Source: Oegoconia quadripuncta
Taxonomy: Eukaryota; Arthropoda; Insecta; Lepidoptera; Autostichidae
Direction of reading: 5' to 3'
NCBI GenBank assembly: GCA_949316235.1
Contig: OX438751.1
Location: 15,996,801-16,060,800, forward strand
DNA length: 64,000 nucleotides
Positions 54,899 to 64,000 of this stretch are shown here, piece after piece; within the stretch, counting starts at the first letter, position 1; each line of letters begins with the position of its first letter. The notes beneath the pieces are model-generated. The model had not been told where the DNA came from and ran no database searches. It saw only the letters and a program-made list of their open reading frames with translations. The translations under genes were made by a program, and so were the position numbers.

Positions 54899-55923
54899 TG
54901 TCGCGAAGAATCGCGATGTCCCAAATATACTAGAGTCCAAGCCTGTAAATAATTCTGGCCACATAGACAATTCTAAAACGTAGTGTTTATATTCTCTTTG
55001 GACAATTCTGTCAAAACTTAAATTCGGCGCCAACGAAAGCATTAACATGTCAGCCATTATGTACAAACTTAGTTTCAAAGTGTAAAATTATAAAGTCAAA
55101 GCTGGTGCCGTGCCTGAGAGTGGAAGGCGCAAGCACGGTAGCAAGGACTGCAACTCACACGAGAGCTAAGTATCGAACCTAAGTATTGAACGAACCTAAG
55201 TATTCTAAATATCCTAATTATCAATAGAATAATGTGAACTTAGCTATAAACAAGTTGTTCTAAGTGTTCTATTCAAAGTTTGAGGAATTCATTTTGTATC
55301 CCGGGAAAGAAAGAAAGTGGACCGAGTCCTCGTCGTATCGACCTCGACGGGGAGGGCGGTTTCACTAGCGTAGTGAGCTCACAAATATTGCGCAGAAGGT
55401 GTGGTGAGAGCTAGCCCTGGGCCAAGCAAGCACTTACCCACCTAGGATGTTAGTAGTCGCCACGAGAAAGGGTCCACTGGAGCGCAAGATGTGCGGCGGA
55501 TACTGCTACATCCTTGGACCACTGGTGTAATCTGAGGATGATTGCCTCAGAGTACACCTTATCTTAATGATTAGTCAAAAGATACAATATGAATGACAAG
55601 AAAGCATACCTATACTTAAAGAGAAGTACCTAGTATAAAACGATAAATGGTCTCTTTGATACTTAGCCGGCACAGGTGTTCATGTGCTTTAACTTTACAG
55701 ATGTGAGACGTCCAAATCAACCATTAAAGTCAGAGAGGAAAAGCATCACACAACGGGAAAAGAACCACCCCATTGAGGATCCAGACCTGGAGACACTCGC
55801 TGATGGTGAGTGTTTCCTAAACTATTTCGCAATAACCCTTCACATCCAATGCGAAGCAGATATAAACAGATACTGAACATTTAAATCATAACATAAATAA
55901 CAAAAGAAGGGTCATTCGCGACA
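54899..55923 (+). repeat. BEL/Pao 3' LTR
   Basis: 1025 bp starting TGTCGCGA and ending TCGCGACA, an inverted 8-mer with the canonical TG...CA. A purine stretch GTCGGGAG precedes it. The right half matches 39510-40010. The adjoining AAAAG (55924-55928) may be one copy of the target duplication, but its partner was lost with the truncated left LTR. Confidence 0.8.
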
Positions 55924-55927
55924 AAAG

Positions 55928-57040
55928 TTGGACCTGTGTAGTCGGATCTTTTGGCCTATACTCGCATACAACTTCGAGAACGGAGTTCCCAGCTGATACT
56001 GGTGTGGGTAGGACATGGAGATGAGCCATAATTTTCTGCCATGACTACAATGACGTCGGCAAATCGAAGGTGTGTGATATATTCGCATTTATATTGATGC
56101 CGAATCCTTACCATTCAAGGAGTTTGACGGCATCGTCCAGTGCCGCAGTGAACAGTTTCGAATGGATAACGTGTCTCTGCCTCACGCCTCGTTTCAGTGG
56201 AATCGCCCTCGTGCTCAGGTCCTGTACTCGGACTGACATAGTAGCGTTATTGGACATACACTTCAATGTACCGATAGTCATTATGGCACCGTTGAAGAAA
56301 CCGCAGCACCGTCCAAGTCTCGATCGAATTAAAGGCTTTCTCATAGTACACAAACGTTAAACATATTCTGTATAACCTGCCGCAGCGTGTGGATGTGGTC
56401 TATGGTGCTTAAGCCTTTCCAGCTTATTAGGGAGACTGGAAGTAATCAAACCTATGTGCGAAACGGTTCGTGATTACTCTAGAAAACAGCTTGTAGATAT
56501 GTCTTAAAAGCGATATGGGCTATAGTTCCTCAGTAGGGTGTTTGCCTTTCAGAAGCTCGGCAGTGATTCCGTCATCGCCCAGCACCCTGTTGTTCTTTAG
56601 CTGTTTGAGGGCCATCCTAACCTCGTATAGGCTCTGGATATCCCCGGTATAGTGCCGGGTCAGCTAAGCTCTTGGACCTGTGGTCGAGCTGCTAACAGAT
56701 TTAGCGACCGAGGTATAAGCTGTCCATAGAACCTCTCAATCTCTCCCAATAGGTACGTCTGCGCTCGTCGTTGCTGCGCTGCCGGCTCTGCCCAATTGAC
56801 ATGTTCCGTGCTAACACTTTGTTCTGCTCTATTATCTCATGCACCATGCACCGACAAGCGCAGCGTGGGACTTCCACTCTCAAGGTGGACAGACGACCCG
56901 ATAAACGTCGTTGGAAAACGCTGGATGAAGGCGGCACCCAACCGTTCGCTTTGGAATTCTATGGGGGAATCTATGTTCAGCAGCGGACGTCCTGCGACTG
57001 ATATGATGACACAAGGCAAGAATATATCTTTCTCTTGTTA
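55928..57040. mobile_element. RTE-type LINE fragment with inverted 5' part
   Basis: From about 56870 down to 55928 the minus strand encodes pieces of an RTE-type protein: IIEQNKVLARNMSIGQSRQR, then a broken RT (LKQLKNNRVLGDDGITAELL, FVYYEKAFNSIETW, LRFADVIVVMAE) with stops and frameshifts. From about 56856 to 57005 the plus strand encodes the C-terminal end of the same kind of protein (RSVGLPLSRWTDDPINVVGK, RWMKAAPNRSLWNSMGES). The two parts are in opposite orientation with the 5' part inverted, as produced by twin priming. The second Asp of the FADD box reads Val. Confidence 0.75.
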
Positions 57041-57336
57041 TTGTGTTTATTTGCTGGTTATAAATGAAGTTTGCTGTGTATTAAATGTTTAATTTTTGCT
57101 AAGCGCAGATTTTTAGTAAACTTTGACACGCCATATTTTGGAAACTATAACTCGTATCAAAATGAATGTGAGTACTTTTGTAGGTAATTTATTAATAAAT
57201 AATTCAGTCTTTGAACATTTTGACTTAGCTTGTATCGTTTTTAAAAAAATTGAGGAACTCAGTAAAACGGGATATTTTTCAAAGGGGGGGGGGTGTATTA
57301 TAATGAACCTACTCACTTCTCTACTACTCACAATAA
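57041..57336. other. Unassigned AT-rich segment
   Basis: Overlapping frames on both strands, including VSTFVGNLLINNSVFEHFDL on the plus strand; none recognised. A run of nine G lies at about 57285. Confidence 0.35.
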
Positions 57337-57672
57337 AGGCAGGATATTGTGTAGCAAAAGTTAGTGATGGTGTAAAAGTGAAGGGAAGTGTAAATTAAAG
57401 TGCGTAACGGAGTTTTCGGGTTCCCACAAGAAGCCGCCAAAATCTTTTGCAAAGCATTCTGCCACTTTACTGAAGAATGACTTGACCGCACAGATTACCC
57501 CCAATAGATACCGCATACAGGGCCTACGGCGCGCGCCACTCATCTATGATTTTGCACTGATGTAAATAATTACTTGATTAAGCCACTTCAGTACCGACCA
57601 AGTATGGGATCTGTGTGCACGTAATTTTAAATAACTTTCTTACGTATTTTTTGAGCTTTGAATTACTGAAAA

Positions 57673-57752
57673 ATGTCAACCTGTGTCGTAAAATGGTGTG
57701 GAAAGACCTCGAGGACGTCCAGCTTCAAGAAGGATAACATTACTTTCCATCG
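57673..57752 (+). pseudogene. THAP-domain first exon of P-like transposase
   Basis: 27 codons: MSTCVVKWCGKTSRTSSFKK, then DNITFHR. It begins with the Cys-x4-Cys pair and reaches the conserved F-H-R/F position of the THAP zinc-binding DNA-binding domain. The exon ends at a good GTAAGT donor (57753) exactly where the F-P of a THAP domain would come next. The second half (distal Cys and His) should lie on a following exon that I could not find, so this is an orphan exon. Confidence 0.6.
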
Positions 57753-58146
57753 GTAAGTAAAATTATTATTTATTTTATATTTCGCGGAGATCGAGTTATA
57801 ATGGACATAAAACGGTTGCAGATGAAAAATTTTAGCTCGCGTTGATGTCTTTCTTGAATGATCCCTTTCTCTCATTACTATAATTACTATGTTCATCTCT
57901 TTTTGTCATTGGCGCGTGTAACGCTAGTGTAGTAAGTCGGATGGGTCTGATCGCTATCGATATTCTACTTGTAAAATAAATTAAGGCTAGGATGAAAGTG
58001 GTCGATCGAAAGTATTTCAAGCTTTTATTTAGTTTCATTCACCTATCCCGGTGGTGTCTGTCTGTGTTATATAAAATCATACAAGTTACATTTGATACAT
58101 TTCCTGGTATTCGATTGAGTTAGAACTTGGTATATAGGTACATATA

Positions 58147-58402
58147 CAGCCTGTTTCATATCCCCTAATGCCGAAAGGGGATGATTCTACCCATCAATAT
58201 GAACAACTTTTACTACGGGACCATCGAATTCGCGAAAAAAAAATTAGCTGTTGCATACATTTTTGTCGAGTAGGTATAAACTTTTTCTATGGAACAGTAG
58301 ATTTTTTTCGCGAATTCGAAGTTGGTCCCATAGTAAAAGTTGTTCATATTGATGGGTAGAATCATCCCCTTTCGGCATTAGGGGGACCTAGGAAACAGGC
58401 TG
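58147..58402. mobile_element. Foldback MITE, TA-flanked, inside P-like element
   Basis: 256 bp from CAGCCTGTTTC to GAAACAGGCTG with TA on both sides. The arms are about 95 bp (AGGGGATGATTCTACCCATC ... and inverse), nearly perfect, so the whole unit folds into one hairpin. The TA duplication suggests mobilisation by a Tc1/mariner-type transposase. Confidence 0.75.
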
Positions 58403-58508
58403 TAGAATAGAATGTAATAATAGAAAGCGATGACAATGTTATTGCATTGTCAATTGTGTCAGCAACATGATGCTGTTCCCAGAATTGTCTCCGTTAATAG
58501 ACCTCGAC

Positions 58509-58682
58509 ACGCCAGCGATTTGATCTTTGAGGTCACTTTTCGTGTTCATGTATTAATTGTATGATTTTTTTATGCCAATTTTGTTTTGGGTGTTCACGTA
58601 CTTAATCGAACGTGGTGAAAATAAAATCGTACGATTAATACATGAACACGAAAAGTGACCTCAAAGATCAAGTCGCTGGCGT
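58509..58682. mobile_element. MITE with 52-bp TIRs, inside P-like element
   Basis: ACGCCAGCGATTTGATCTTT at the left matches the inverted right end ACGCCAGCGACTTGATCTTT. The arms extend to about 52 bp (through GTTCATGTATTAAT) with two mismatches. No obvious target duplication. Confidence 0.7.
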
Positions 58683-58710
58683 CCCCCCATCAAAATGTTT
58701 AATTAATTAT

Positions 58711-58935
58711 TAGGCCACAAACTAAACGACAACTGACAGCAAACGGCGGCGGTGGCGGTCTAATGCTAGGTTTATTGTTCTCGACGAGTGGGTAGATCGC
58801 GCAACTGTCATCGCTACCATCGAGAATAGTTACATATAAAATGCATTCGATCAAATCGCGGGCGCCGACTTCCTCGTCATCGCCGCCACTATCGCTTCCC
58901 TACCTGCTGTCGGTTGTCCAGTTTGTGGCCTTAAG
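58711..58935. mobile_element. MITE with GGCCACAAACT termini, inside P-like element
   Basis: GGCCACAAACTAAACGACAA at the left is mirrored by CAGTTTGTGGCC at the right with several mismatches beyond the first 11 bases. TTA flanks both sides, suggesting a PIF/Harbinger-type duplication. The interior is GC-rich. Confidence 0.5.
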
Positions 58936-59629
58936 GCTCGTTCAGGGAAACGGGGCAATGCACAACGCGTGGAGCCACGCGTCGCCCAGTCAAATTAAAC
59001 CTAATGCTATTATATGTGAGCGTTCATGAGCTGGTCGCTCGCTACGTGCGATATGAACCCTCTCATAGTATAGCATTTGTTTTATTTGCCCCGCGTCTCC
59101 CTGAATTATCCCAAAGAATGAATTCGCACGAATGTATGAATTTGCGAGTCGACGCTCGGTCTCATTTCGCACCGTCCTCTGTGACACTCGATCTTTTAGA
59201 CTCTACGCCTATGTGAATAGATTCTATAATTTTAAAACATTGACGCACGAAATAGCGCTCAGTGTGAATTCGACCCCAAATCGACCCTATCCTTTTATAA
59301 TATACTTAATCGTGTAAAAAAATATCGACATTTTTTATTACACAGTCACATCACTACGGAGTAGTGTAACCTTGACATAGCCAATCACGTCGCATTTGTT
59401 TCGTCTCCCGCAACCGGCACCTACCGCCTAAAATGGTCACTTCATGCAAGTACAAATTGTCCATCATGCGGAATCTATTGGGGGTAATCTGTGCTTGACC
59501 GGGACTAGACTCTGCATACGATGAATTATTTGTTGTGACTGAGACTGACTTTTACTAAAGAAATAAGACATGGCTGTATAGGCTTAGATCCCTTTGCCTT
59601 TTCCGAGAGGAGAGAAAAAACGAAAAAAA

Positions 59630-60025
59630 GGGCTTTTTGGCGAAAACTCGGCGAGTGAAGTAGCATTTTTCTTTATAAGTCTTATAATTTGTGCATTCTA
59701 ACTTTTGAAGCTTAATAATGGCAGAATATTGTGCAGCAAACGTTAGTGATAGTGTACAAGTGAAGGGAAGTGTAAATTAAAGTGCGTAACGGAGCTTTCG
59801 GGTTCCCACAAGAAGCCGCCAAAATCTTTTGTAAAGCATTCTGCCACTTTACTGAAGAATGACTTGACCGTGACTAGACTCTGTATACGCCAAGTATACG
59901 ACGAATTACTTGTTTTGACTGAGACTGACTTACAAACTGAAGAAATAAGAGAAATAAGACATGGCTGTTATGGGCTAGATCCCTTTGCCTTCTCCTAGAG
60001 GAGAGAATGAAACGAAAAAAAAAAA
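59630..60025 (+). mobile_element. A-tailed retroposon copy, full length
   Basis: Begins GGGCTTTTTGGCGAAAACTC directly after the A tail of the split copy, head to tail, and ends CTCCTAGAGGAGAGAATGAA followed by ACG and a long A run interrupted by CG. It closely matches the two copies beside COG6. Confidence 0.7.
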
Positions 60026-60029
60026 CGAA

Positions 60030-60178
60030 AAAAAAAGTTAACCTCATGACATGATAACCTCAAAAAAGTAAGGAAAAGCGCGGGAACCTCTGAAAGCAAT
60101 AGGCGCCTTTTTTGAATTAATTTTAAATTAATTTCAATTTAAAGTTTTCCATCCCTATTTAACCCCATTTTCGTCATT
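60030..60178 (+). other. 5' UTR of the LINE
   Basis: Non-coding stretch between the retroposon A tail and ORF1, GC-richer at 60075-60110. The exact LINE 5' end could not be fixed. Many LINEs carry their promoter here. Confidence 0.45.
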
Positions 60179-61276
60179 ATGGGCAAGAAAAAGAAGAAAT
60201 TTAAGGATAAGGATGAAGATAATGAGTGGATTGATGATTCGTCTGATGATGCTGACCTCCCATCCCCATCGGACTCTGAAGAGAAGGATAAGTTTAAAGC
60301 TTATTTTGTTACTGATTACACGAGGAGATACCCAGAGGATTCAGCTCTTACTGATTTTATTGTTTTTATAGAATCTTCAGACGATTCTAAAGCAATTGGT
60401 ACACGAGATATGATATCCCTTTCTAGCCATATGAAAAGGTTTAATAAGGGCATAAAGTATATGCAAACCATTAATAAATATAAAATCGGCGTTCATTTCG
60501 AAAAGCCCACTCTCGCGAACGCCTTCCTGAATAATCAAACGTTTTTAAAAGACTATCGCTTTAAGGCATCCATACCGGCAACTGGTACAGAGGTCACGGG
60601 AGTGCTAACTAATGTGCCTACAAATATTTCAAATATGAAGATTTTTACCTTAATCTCCAGTAATCGGAAAATTATATGTGTTCGCCGTATATTACGAAAA
60701 GTTAAAAATGAGGATAGCAATGAATTTATTATGCAACCCACAGGTACAGTCACTATCACCTTCGCATCGTCAGTTTTGCCAGACTTTGTAGACCTTCATG
60801 GTTGGCGGTTTACTTTGAAGCAGTATGTACCACCAGTTAAACAATGTTTCAAATGCCTCAGGTATGGACATATGGCTAAATTCTGTAAAAACTCACCGAA
60901 ATGCTCGATTTGCTCTGAAAGTCATGGTTTTAAAGAATGCAATGTGCCTATAGAAAAAGCTGTCTGTTTTCATTGTAAAGGTAATCACATTAGTGTGTCT
61001 GCTAAATGCCCTATCAAGCAAAAGAAAATAAATGAGAATAGATCCCTTATTGAGAAAAAATCATTTGCTGGTCTTTTCAATGAAAAGACTTTTCCCGAAT
61101 TAAGTAAGAATAAAACAAGCCCTACAGATCAATTCTTTTCTTTATTAAAAATAGACGAAATAATGGACTTTATGGTAAAATCTATAGTTAAAATTATTAC
61201 AATGAATAAAACTTCAGATCAGTCAATTTCATCAAAGTTTATAAAAGATGTTCTCATGGACACTATTAAAAAATAA
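60179..61276 (+). CDS. LINE ORF1 (Gag-like, CCHC zinc knuckles)
   Basis: 365 codons, MGKKKKKFKDKDEDNEWIDD onward. RNA-binding chaperone-type protein of a non-LTR retrotransposon. A lysine-rich then acidic start leads to a central region without a recognised domain (about residues 40-215). Three CCHC-type knuckles follow at about residues 222-280: CFKCLRYGHMAKFC, CSICSESHGFKEC and CFHCKGNHISVSAKC. This arrangement is typical of ORF1 in Jockey/I-group LINEs. The frame is intact. It ends 14 bases before the ORF2 start. Confidence 0.85.
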   Translation: MGKKKKKFKDKDEDNEWIDDSSDDADLPSPSDSEEKDKFKAYFVTDYTRRYPEDSALTDFIVFIESSDDSKAIGTRDMISLSSHMKRFNKGIKYMQTINKYKIGVHFEKPTLANAFLNNQTFLKDYRFKASIPATGTEVTGVLTNVPTNISNMKIFTLISSNRKIICVRRILRKVKNEDSNEFIMQPTGTVTITFASSVLPDFVDLHGWRFTLKQYVPPVKQCFKCLRYGHMAKFCKNSPKCSICSESHGFKECNVPIEKAVCFHCKGNHISVSAKCPIKQKKINENRSLIEKKSFAGLFNEKTFPELSKNKTSPTDQFFSLLKIDEIMDFMVKSIVKIITMNKTSDQSISSKFIKDVLMDTIKK

Positions 61277-61290
61277 CATCAATAATTTCA

Positions 61291-64000
61291 ATGGATCAGT
61301 TGAAAATTATGCAATGGAACGCTCAGAGCTTAATAAATAATCGTCATCTATTTACACAGTTTTTATATGAGAATGAAATACACATAGCCCTTGTATGTGA
61401 AACGTGGTTACGCCCGCATCACACTTTCAATATTAAAGGTTTTAATTTAGTTAGATTAGATTCTGGTAATAGTCATAATGGTGTAGCTATATTATTACGC
61501 AATAATTTATCTTTTCGTAAAATTGATACCTTTTATGACGATTCATTACAAAATATTGCAATACAGCTCACATATAATTCAAAACAAGTAACATTTGTAA
61601 GCTTTTATAGTCCCACTAATTGTAATCCACAATTTTCTAAATCTAAACTCGATAACTTAATTAATAGTCTTCCTGAACCAGTAGTTGTATGTGGTGATTT
61701 TAATGCTCAACATACTGTATGGGGTTGCTCATCCTCAAATGCAAGAGGTGCTGACATTCTTAAGAGCATTGATGACAACAATCTTGTTCTCCTTAATGAT
61801 GGTCAGATGACTACAGTTGGCTCTAGTACTTGGAGACAAAATGCTCTGGATCTGACTTTGGTGTCACCTGCACTTGCGCTTATTTCACAGTGGGAAGTGC
61901 ATGATGATAGTCTGGGTAGTTATCATTTTCCTGTAATAACAAAATTTGCGTTTAATAATATTGCTCCTCAGATATTTAAACAGAGTAAGGCAACTCGTCC
62001 AAATTTTTCTCAGATAGATTGGTTTCAGTATAGTAAGCAGATTGATATGCTTCTAGAAGATTTTGAATACAATGAGTTCAATCCTTTGGATGCTTATAAT
62101 AAATTGGTTATTCTTATTAATTTGGCTGTTCAGAATTCTCTACCTTTTAAAAAAAAATCTGGCACGCAGAGTAAACAAAACAGTTCCAAACATAGAAAAT
62201 TGCAACTACCATGGTGGAATCAAAAATGTTCTATGGCAGTGGAAAACTGTAAAAAAGCTTATTTAGTATTCAAAGCTGATCCCTCACTGAGTAATTATAT
62301 CGAATTTAAGAGAGTTCAGGCCTTAAAGAAATTAACTATAAAATTAGAAAGGCAATTGAGTTGGGCCAAATTGTGTGAGTCATTTAATAGAACAACTCCA
62401 TTATCAAGAATATGGACCTACATGAAAAAATTTAATAAATCATATATTAAAAATGACACATGTGATAATACTGGATGGGCTGATATTTTTTTGGAAAAAT
62501 TCACACCAGACACTGTTGAGAAGCCTTTAATCACTAACAGTAATCCTCCACTTCCATGTAACATCTATCTCACTAAGCCCTTCACTCTAGTTGAGTTTAA
62601 TTCGGCCATATCTTCTAGAAAAGACACATCCTGTGGTTTGGATGGTTTGCCTTACAAAATTATAAAAACCATGAATGCTAAATGTAAAGCAATAATTCTT
62701 AATATTTATAATTCTCTATGGAACCGTTCATTAATACCAGAAGACTGGAAGGTAGACTGCTTAGTTCCTATTTTGAAACCTGGGAAGAAATTACATGAGG
62801 TTGATTCATATCGACCTATTGCCCTTACATCTTGTATGGGAAAGATTTTTGAACAACTGATAAAACAAAGATTAGAGTTTTACATTGAGAGTAATAACCT
62901 CTTACCTTCAAATCAATTCGGTTTTCGGCGCGGTAGGTCCTCTAGGGAAAGCATATCACACTTGTATCTTGATATTTTCAATGCCATCAAAAGCAATAAA
63001 GTGATGATCAGTGTTTTCTTCGATATAGTAGGAGCCTTTAATAATGTTAATCATCACATTCTCGCCCAAGAGTTGCAATCTTTGGGTATTCCTGAAAAAA
63101 TAATAAGATGGTCCTTTAACTTCTTGCATGGCAGAAATGTTTATGTTATATTGAGTAATGACAGTCAGTTGATTGGTCCTAGATTGTCTCATAATGGTGT
63201 ATGCCAGGGAGGTATCTTAAGCCCTTTAATCTTTATATTGTACATACACAAACTTAATAATATTTTAGGTTCCGGGGTATTAAATCTGCAGTTTGCAGAT
63301 GATCTTGTAGTCTATGCTTCAGGTTCAAATGTAAATAACTTGGTTCAGTCTATTAATCAATCACTTATCAAACTTCAGAAATATTTCACTTATCTAGGGT
63401 TAAGCATTAGTGCTGACAAGAGCAAGGTTGTGGTATTCAACAGAATACGTTCTTTTAATGTAAAAATTTTCTATAATAATAATTTATTACCTGTTGAAAA
63501 TTCAGCTAAATTTTTAGGCATAATTTTTACAAATAATTTGTCATGGACTAGATATGCGAGTTCTATTGCAGATCGCGCTTCCAAAGCTACTAACATCTTG
63601 AAGTCCCTGACTAGCACTTGCTGGGGTGCTGATCCAAAGATATTATTGATGTTATTTAAGGCATTAGTTAGAAGTCATTTTGAATATGGGTTTTTCTGTT
63701 TTGCATCAAATAAAAAAATTGTTTGCAAGTTCAATGTTATTCAGAATAACAATTTAAGGCTTATAACTGGTGCTATGAGAACAACTCCTATAGTTTCCTT
63801 ACAGGCTGAGTGCAATGTTTTGCCATTATCCATTAGATTCAAATATTTAAAATCCCGTTTTCTTCTAAAACTGTTTTCACTCTCTAATCATCCACTTCTC
63901 AAGAAAATAAAATATTATTTTAATACTTTCTCTCCCATAAGGGATTCAGATCCATACATTCTGCAGAATTTAAATGAAATGTTGCAACTGGATGATCTTT
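61291..64000 (+). CDS. LINE ORF2 (AP endonuclease and reverse transcriptase), runs off right edge
   Basis: Starts MDQLKIMQWNAQSLINN at 61291 and stays open for at least 903 codons to the window end. The apurinic-type endonuclease has QWNAQSL, CETWL, VVCGDFNAQHTVWG and the SYHFPV end block. The RT has SYRPIALTSCMGKIFEQLI, NQFGFRRGRSS, FFDIVGAFNNV, GVCQGGILSPLIF and the catalytic FADDLVVY, followed by LGLSISADKSKVV and the KFLGIIF thumb block. The order fits a Jockey/I/R1-group LINE; the clade was not fixed. In the first catalytic box the invariant Asp is present but the usual Asp four residues on (AFD) reads Asn. No stop or frameshift was seen, so the copy looks young. Confidence 0.9.
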   Translation, partial: MDQLKIMQWNAQSLINNRHLFTQFLYENEIHIALVCETWLRPHHTFNIKGFNLVRLDSGNSHNGVAILLRNNLSFRKIDTFYDDSLQNIAIQLTYNSKQVTFVSFYSPTNCNPQFSKSKLDNLINSLPEPVVVCGDFNAQHTVWGCSSSNARGADILKSIDDNNLVLLNDGQMTTVGSSTWRQNALDLTLVSPALALISQWEVHDDSLGSYHFPVITKFAFNNIAPQIFKQSKATRPNFSQIDWFQYSKQIDMLLEDFEYNEFNPLDAYNKLVILINLAVQNSLPFKKKSGTQSKQNSSKHRKLQLPWWNQKCSMAVENCKKAYLVFKADPSLSNYIEFKRVQALKKLTIKLERQLSWAKLCESFNRTTPLSRIWTYMKKFNKSYIKNDTCDNTGWADIFLEKFTPDTVEKPLITNSNPPLPCNIYLTKPFTLVEFNSAISSRKDTSCGLDGLPYKIIKTMNAKCKAIILNIYNSLWNRSLIPEDWKVDCLVPILKPGKKLHEVDSYRPIALTSCMGKIFEQLIKQRLEFYIESNNLLPSNQFGFRRGRSSRESISHLYLDIFNAIKSNKVMISVFFDIVGAFNNVNHHILAQELQSLGIPEKIIRWSFNFLHGRNVYVILSNDSQLIGPRLSHNGVCQGGILSPLIFILYIHKLNNILGSGVLNLQFADDLVVYASGSNVNNLVQSINQSLIKLQKYFTYLGLSISADKSKVVVFNRIRSFNVKIFYNNNLLPVENSAKFLGIIFTNNLSWTRYASSIADRASKATNILKSLTSTCWGADPKILLMLFKALVRSHFEYGFFCFASNKKIVCKFNVIQNNNLRLITGAMRTTPIVSLQAECNVLPLSIRFKYLKSRFLLKLFSLSNHPLLKKIKYYFNTFSPIRDSDPYILQNLNEMLQLDDL

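Larger units (their letters stand above)
57489..59493 (+). mobile_element. P-like DNA transposon with THAP exon
   Basis: 2005 bp flanked by an 8-bp duplication CTTGACCG (57481-57488 and 59494-59501), the size made by P and hAT transposases. The ends are CACAGATTACCCCCAATAGA and its inverse. The inverted repeat runs about 28 bp with one mismatch, close to the 31 bp of Drosophila P. A THAP-like first exon starts 184 bp in. No further transposase exon (GTPase-like or RNase H-like region) was recognised, and the interior contains three MITEs, so this copy is non-autonomous. Confidence 0.75.
57337..59625 (+). mobile_element. A-tailed retroposon copy split by a P-like element
   Basis: 57337-57488 matches the middle of the retroposon unit seen at 33.4, 34.1 and 59.6 kb (GTGCGTAACGGAGTTTTCGG, then CATTCTGCCACTTTACTGAA). 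It breaks at CTTGACCG and resumes at 59494 with CTTGACCG, running to GAGAGGAGAGAAAAAACG and an A run at about 59628. The unit's first 70 bp or so is missing. Confidence 0.75.

Noticed and set aside
55690..55810. Exon-like frame with acceptor and donor (RRPNQPLKSERKSITQRE) duplicated at about 39790-39895, suggesting a duplicated host exon
   Set aside because: Both copies lie inside the BEL/Pao LTR, which explains the duplication. The right LTR has clean TGTCGCGA...TCGCGACA ends and the left is followed by a primer binding site.
39510..55923. Segmental duplication of about 500 bp flanking 15 kb
   Set aside because: Better explained as the two LTRs of one element, since the interior is BEL/Pao gag and integrase.

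Overview
This is a 64 kb piece of animal nuclear DNA, almost certainly from an insect and most likely a moth or butterfly. It is AT-rich, with intron-containing housekeeping genes spread among abundant transposable elements. The insect/lepidopteran call is inference: it rests on gene architecture and on LINE tails and palindromic MITEs of the kind common in Lepidoptera. No database search was possible. I saw no tRNA, rRNA or CRISPR features.

Host genes, left to right: the 5' part of ribosomal protein S18 (minus, runs off the left edge); importin subunit beta-1, complete in nine coding exons (4660-13579, plus); adenosylhomocysteinase, complete in four coding exons behind a spliced 5' UTR (23315-29859, plus); mitochondrial ribosomal protein L15, three exons (31686-33108, minus); and an intronless COG6 (34606-36465, plus). 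They are unrelated housekeeping functions (cytosolic ribosome, nuclear import, methyl cycle, mitochondrial ribosome, Golgi tethering) and form no pathway.

Mobile DNA fills the rest. 1.3-4.3 kb is a nest of inverted repeats rich in AGCATGC with a LINE fragment. 14.7-22.5 kb has three related copies of a TIR element; one is refolded into a palindrome with arms over 630 bp, and a smaller palindromic MITE family recurs through the importin 3' flank, the AHCY region and 30.2 kb. 36.9-39 kb holds a Harbinger-like deletion derivative (TTA target duplication), a hairpin, an internally deleted mariner-like element with 268-bp TIRs and a Crypton-like fragment.

39.5-55.9 kb is a three-level nest. A BEL/Pao retrotransposon (5' LTR truncated, reverse transcriptase deleted) contains a young 9.2 kb gypsy-type errantivirus-like element on the minus strand (LTRs differ at one visible base, AGTG duplication). 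That in turn contains a 1.73 kb DNA transposon that splits its pol gene and carries an 18-nt motif repeated at its ends and inside them.

55.9-60 kb holds a 5'-inverted RTE-type LINE and tandem copies of an A-tailed retroposon. One copy is split by a 2.0 kb P-like element (8-bp duplication, about 28-bp TIRs, a THAP-like first exon), which itself carries three MITEs. From 60.2 kb to the right edge is a LINE with an intact ORF1 and an ORF2 open to the window end.
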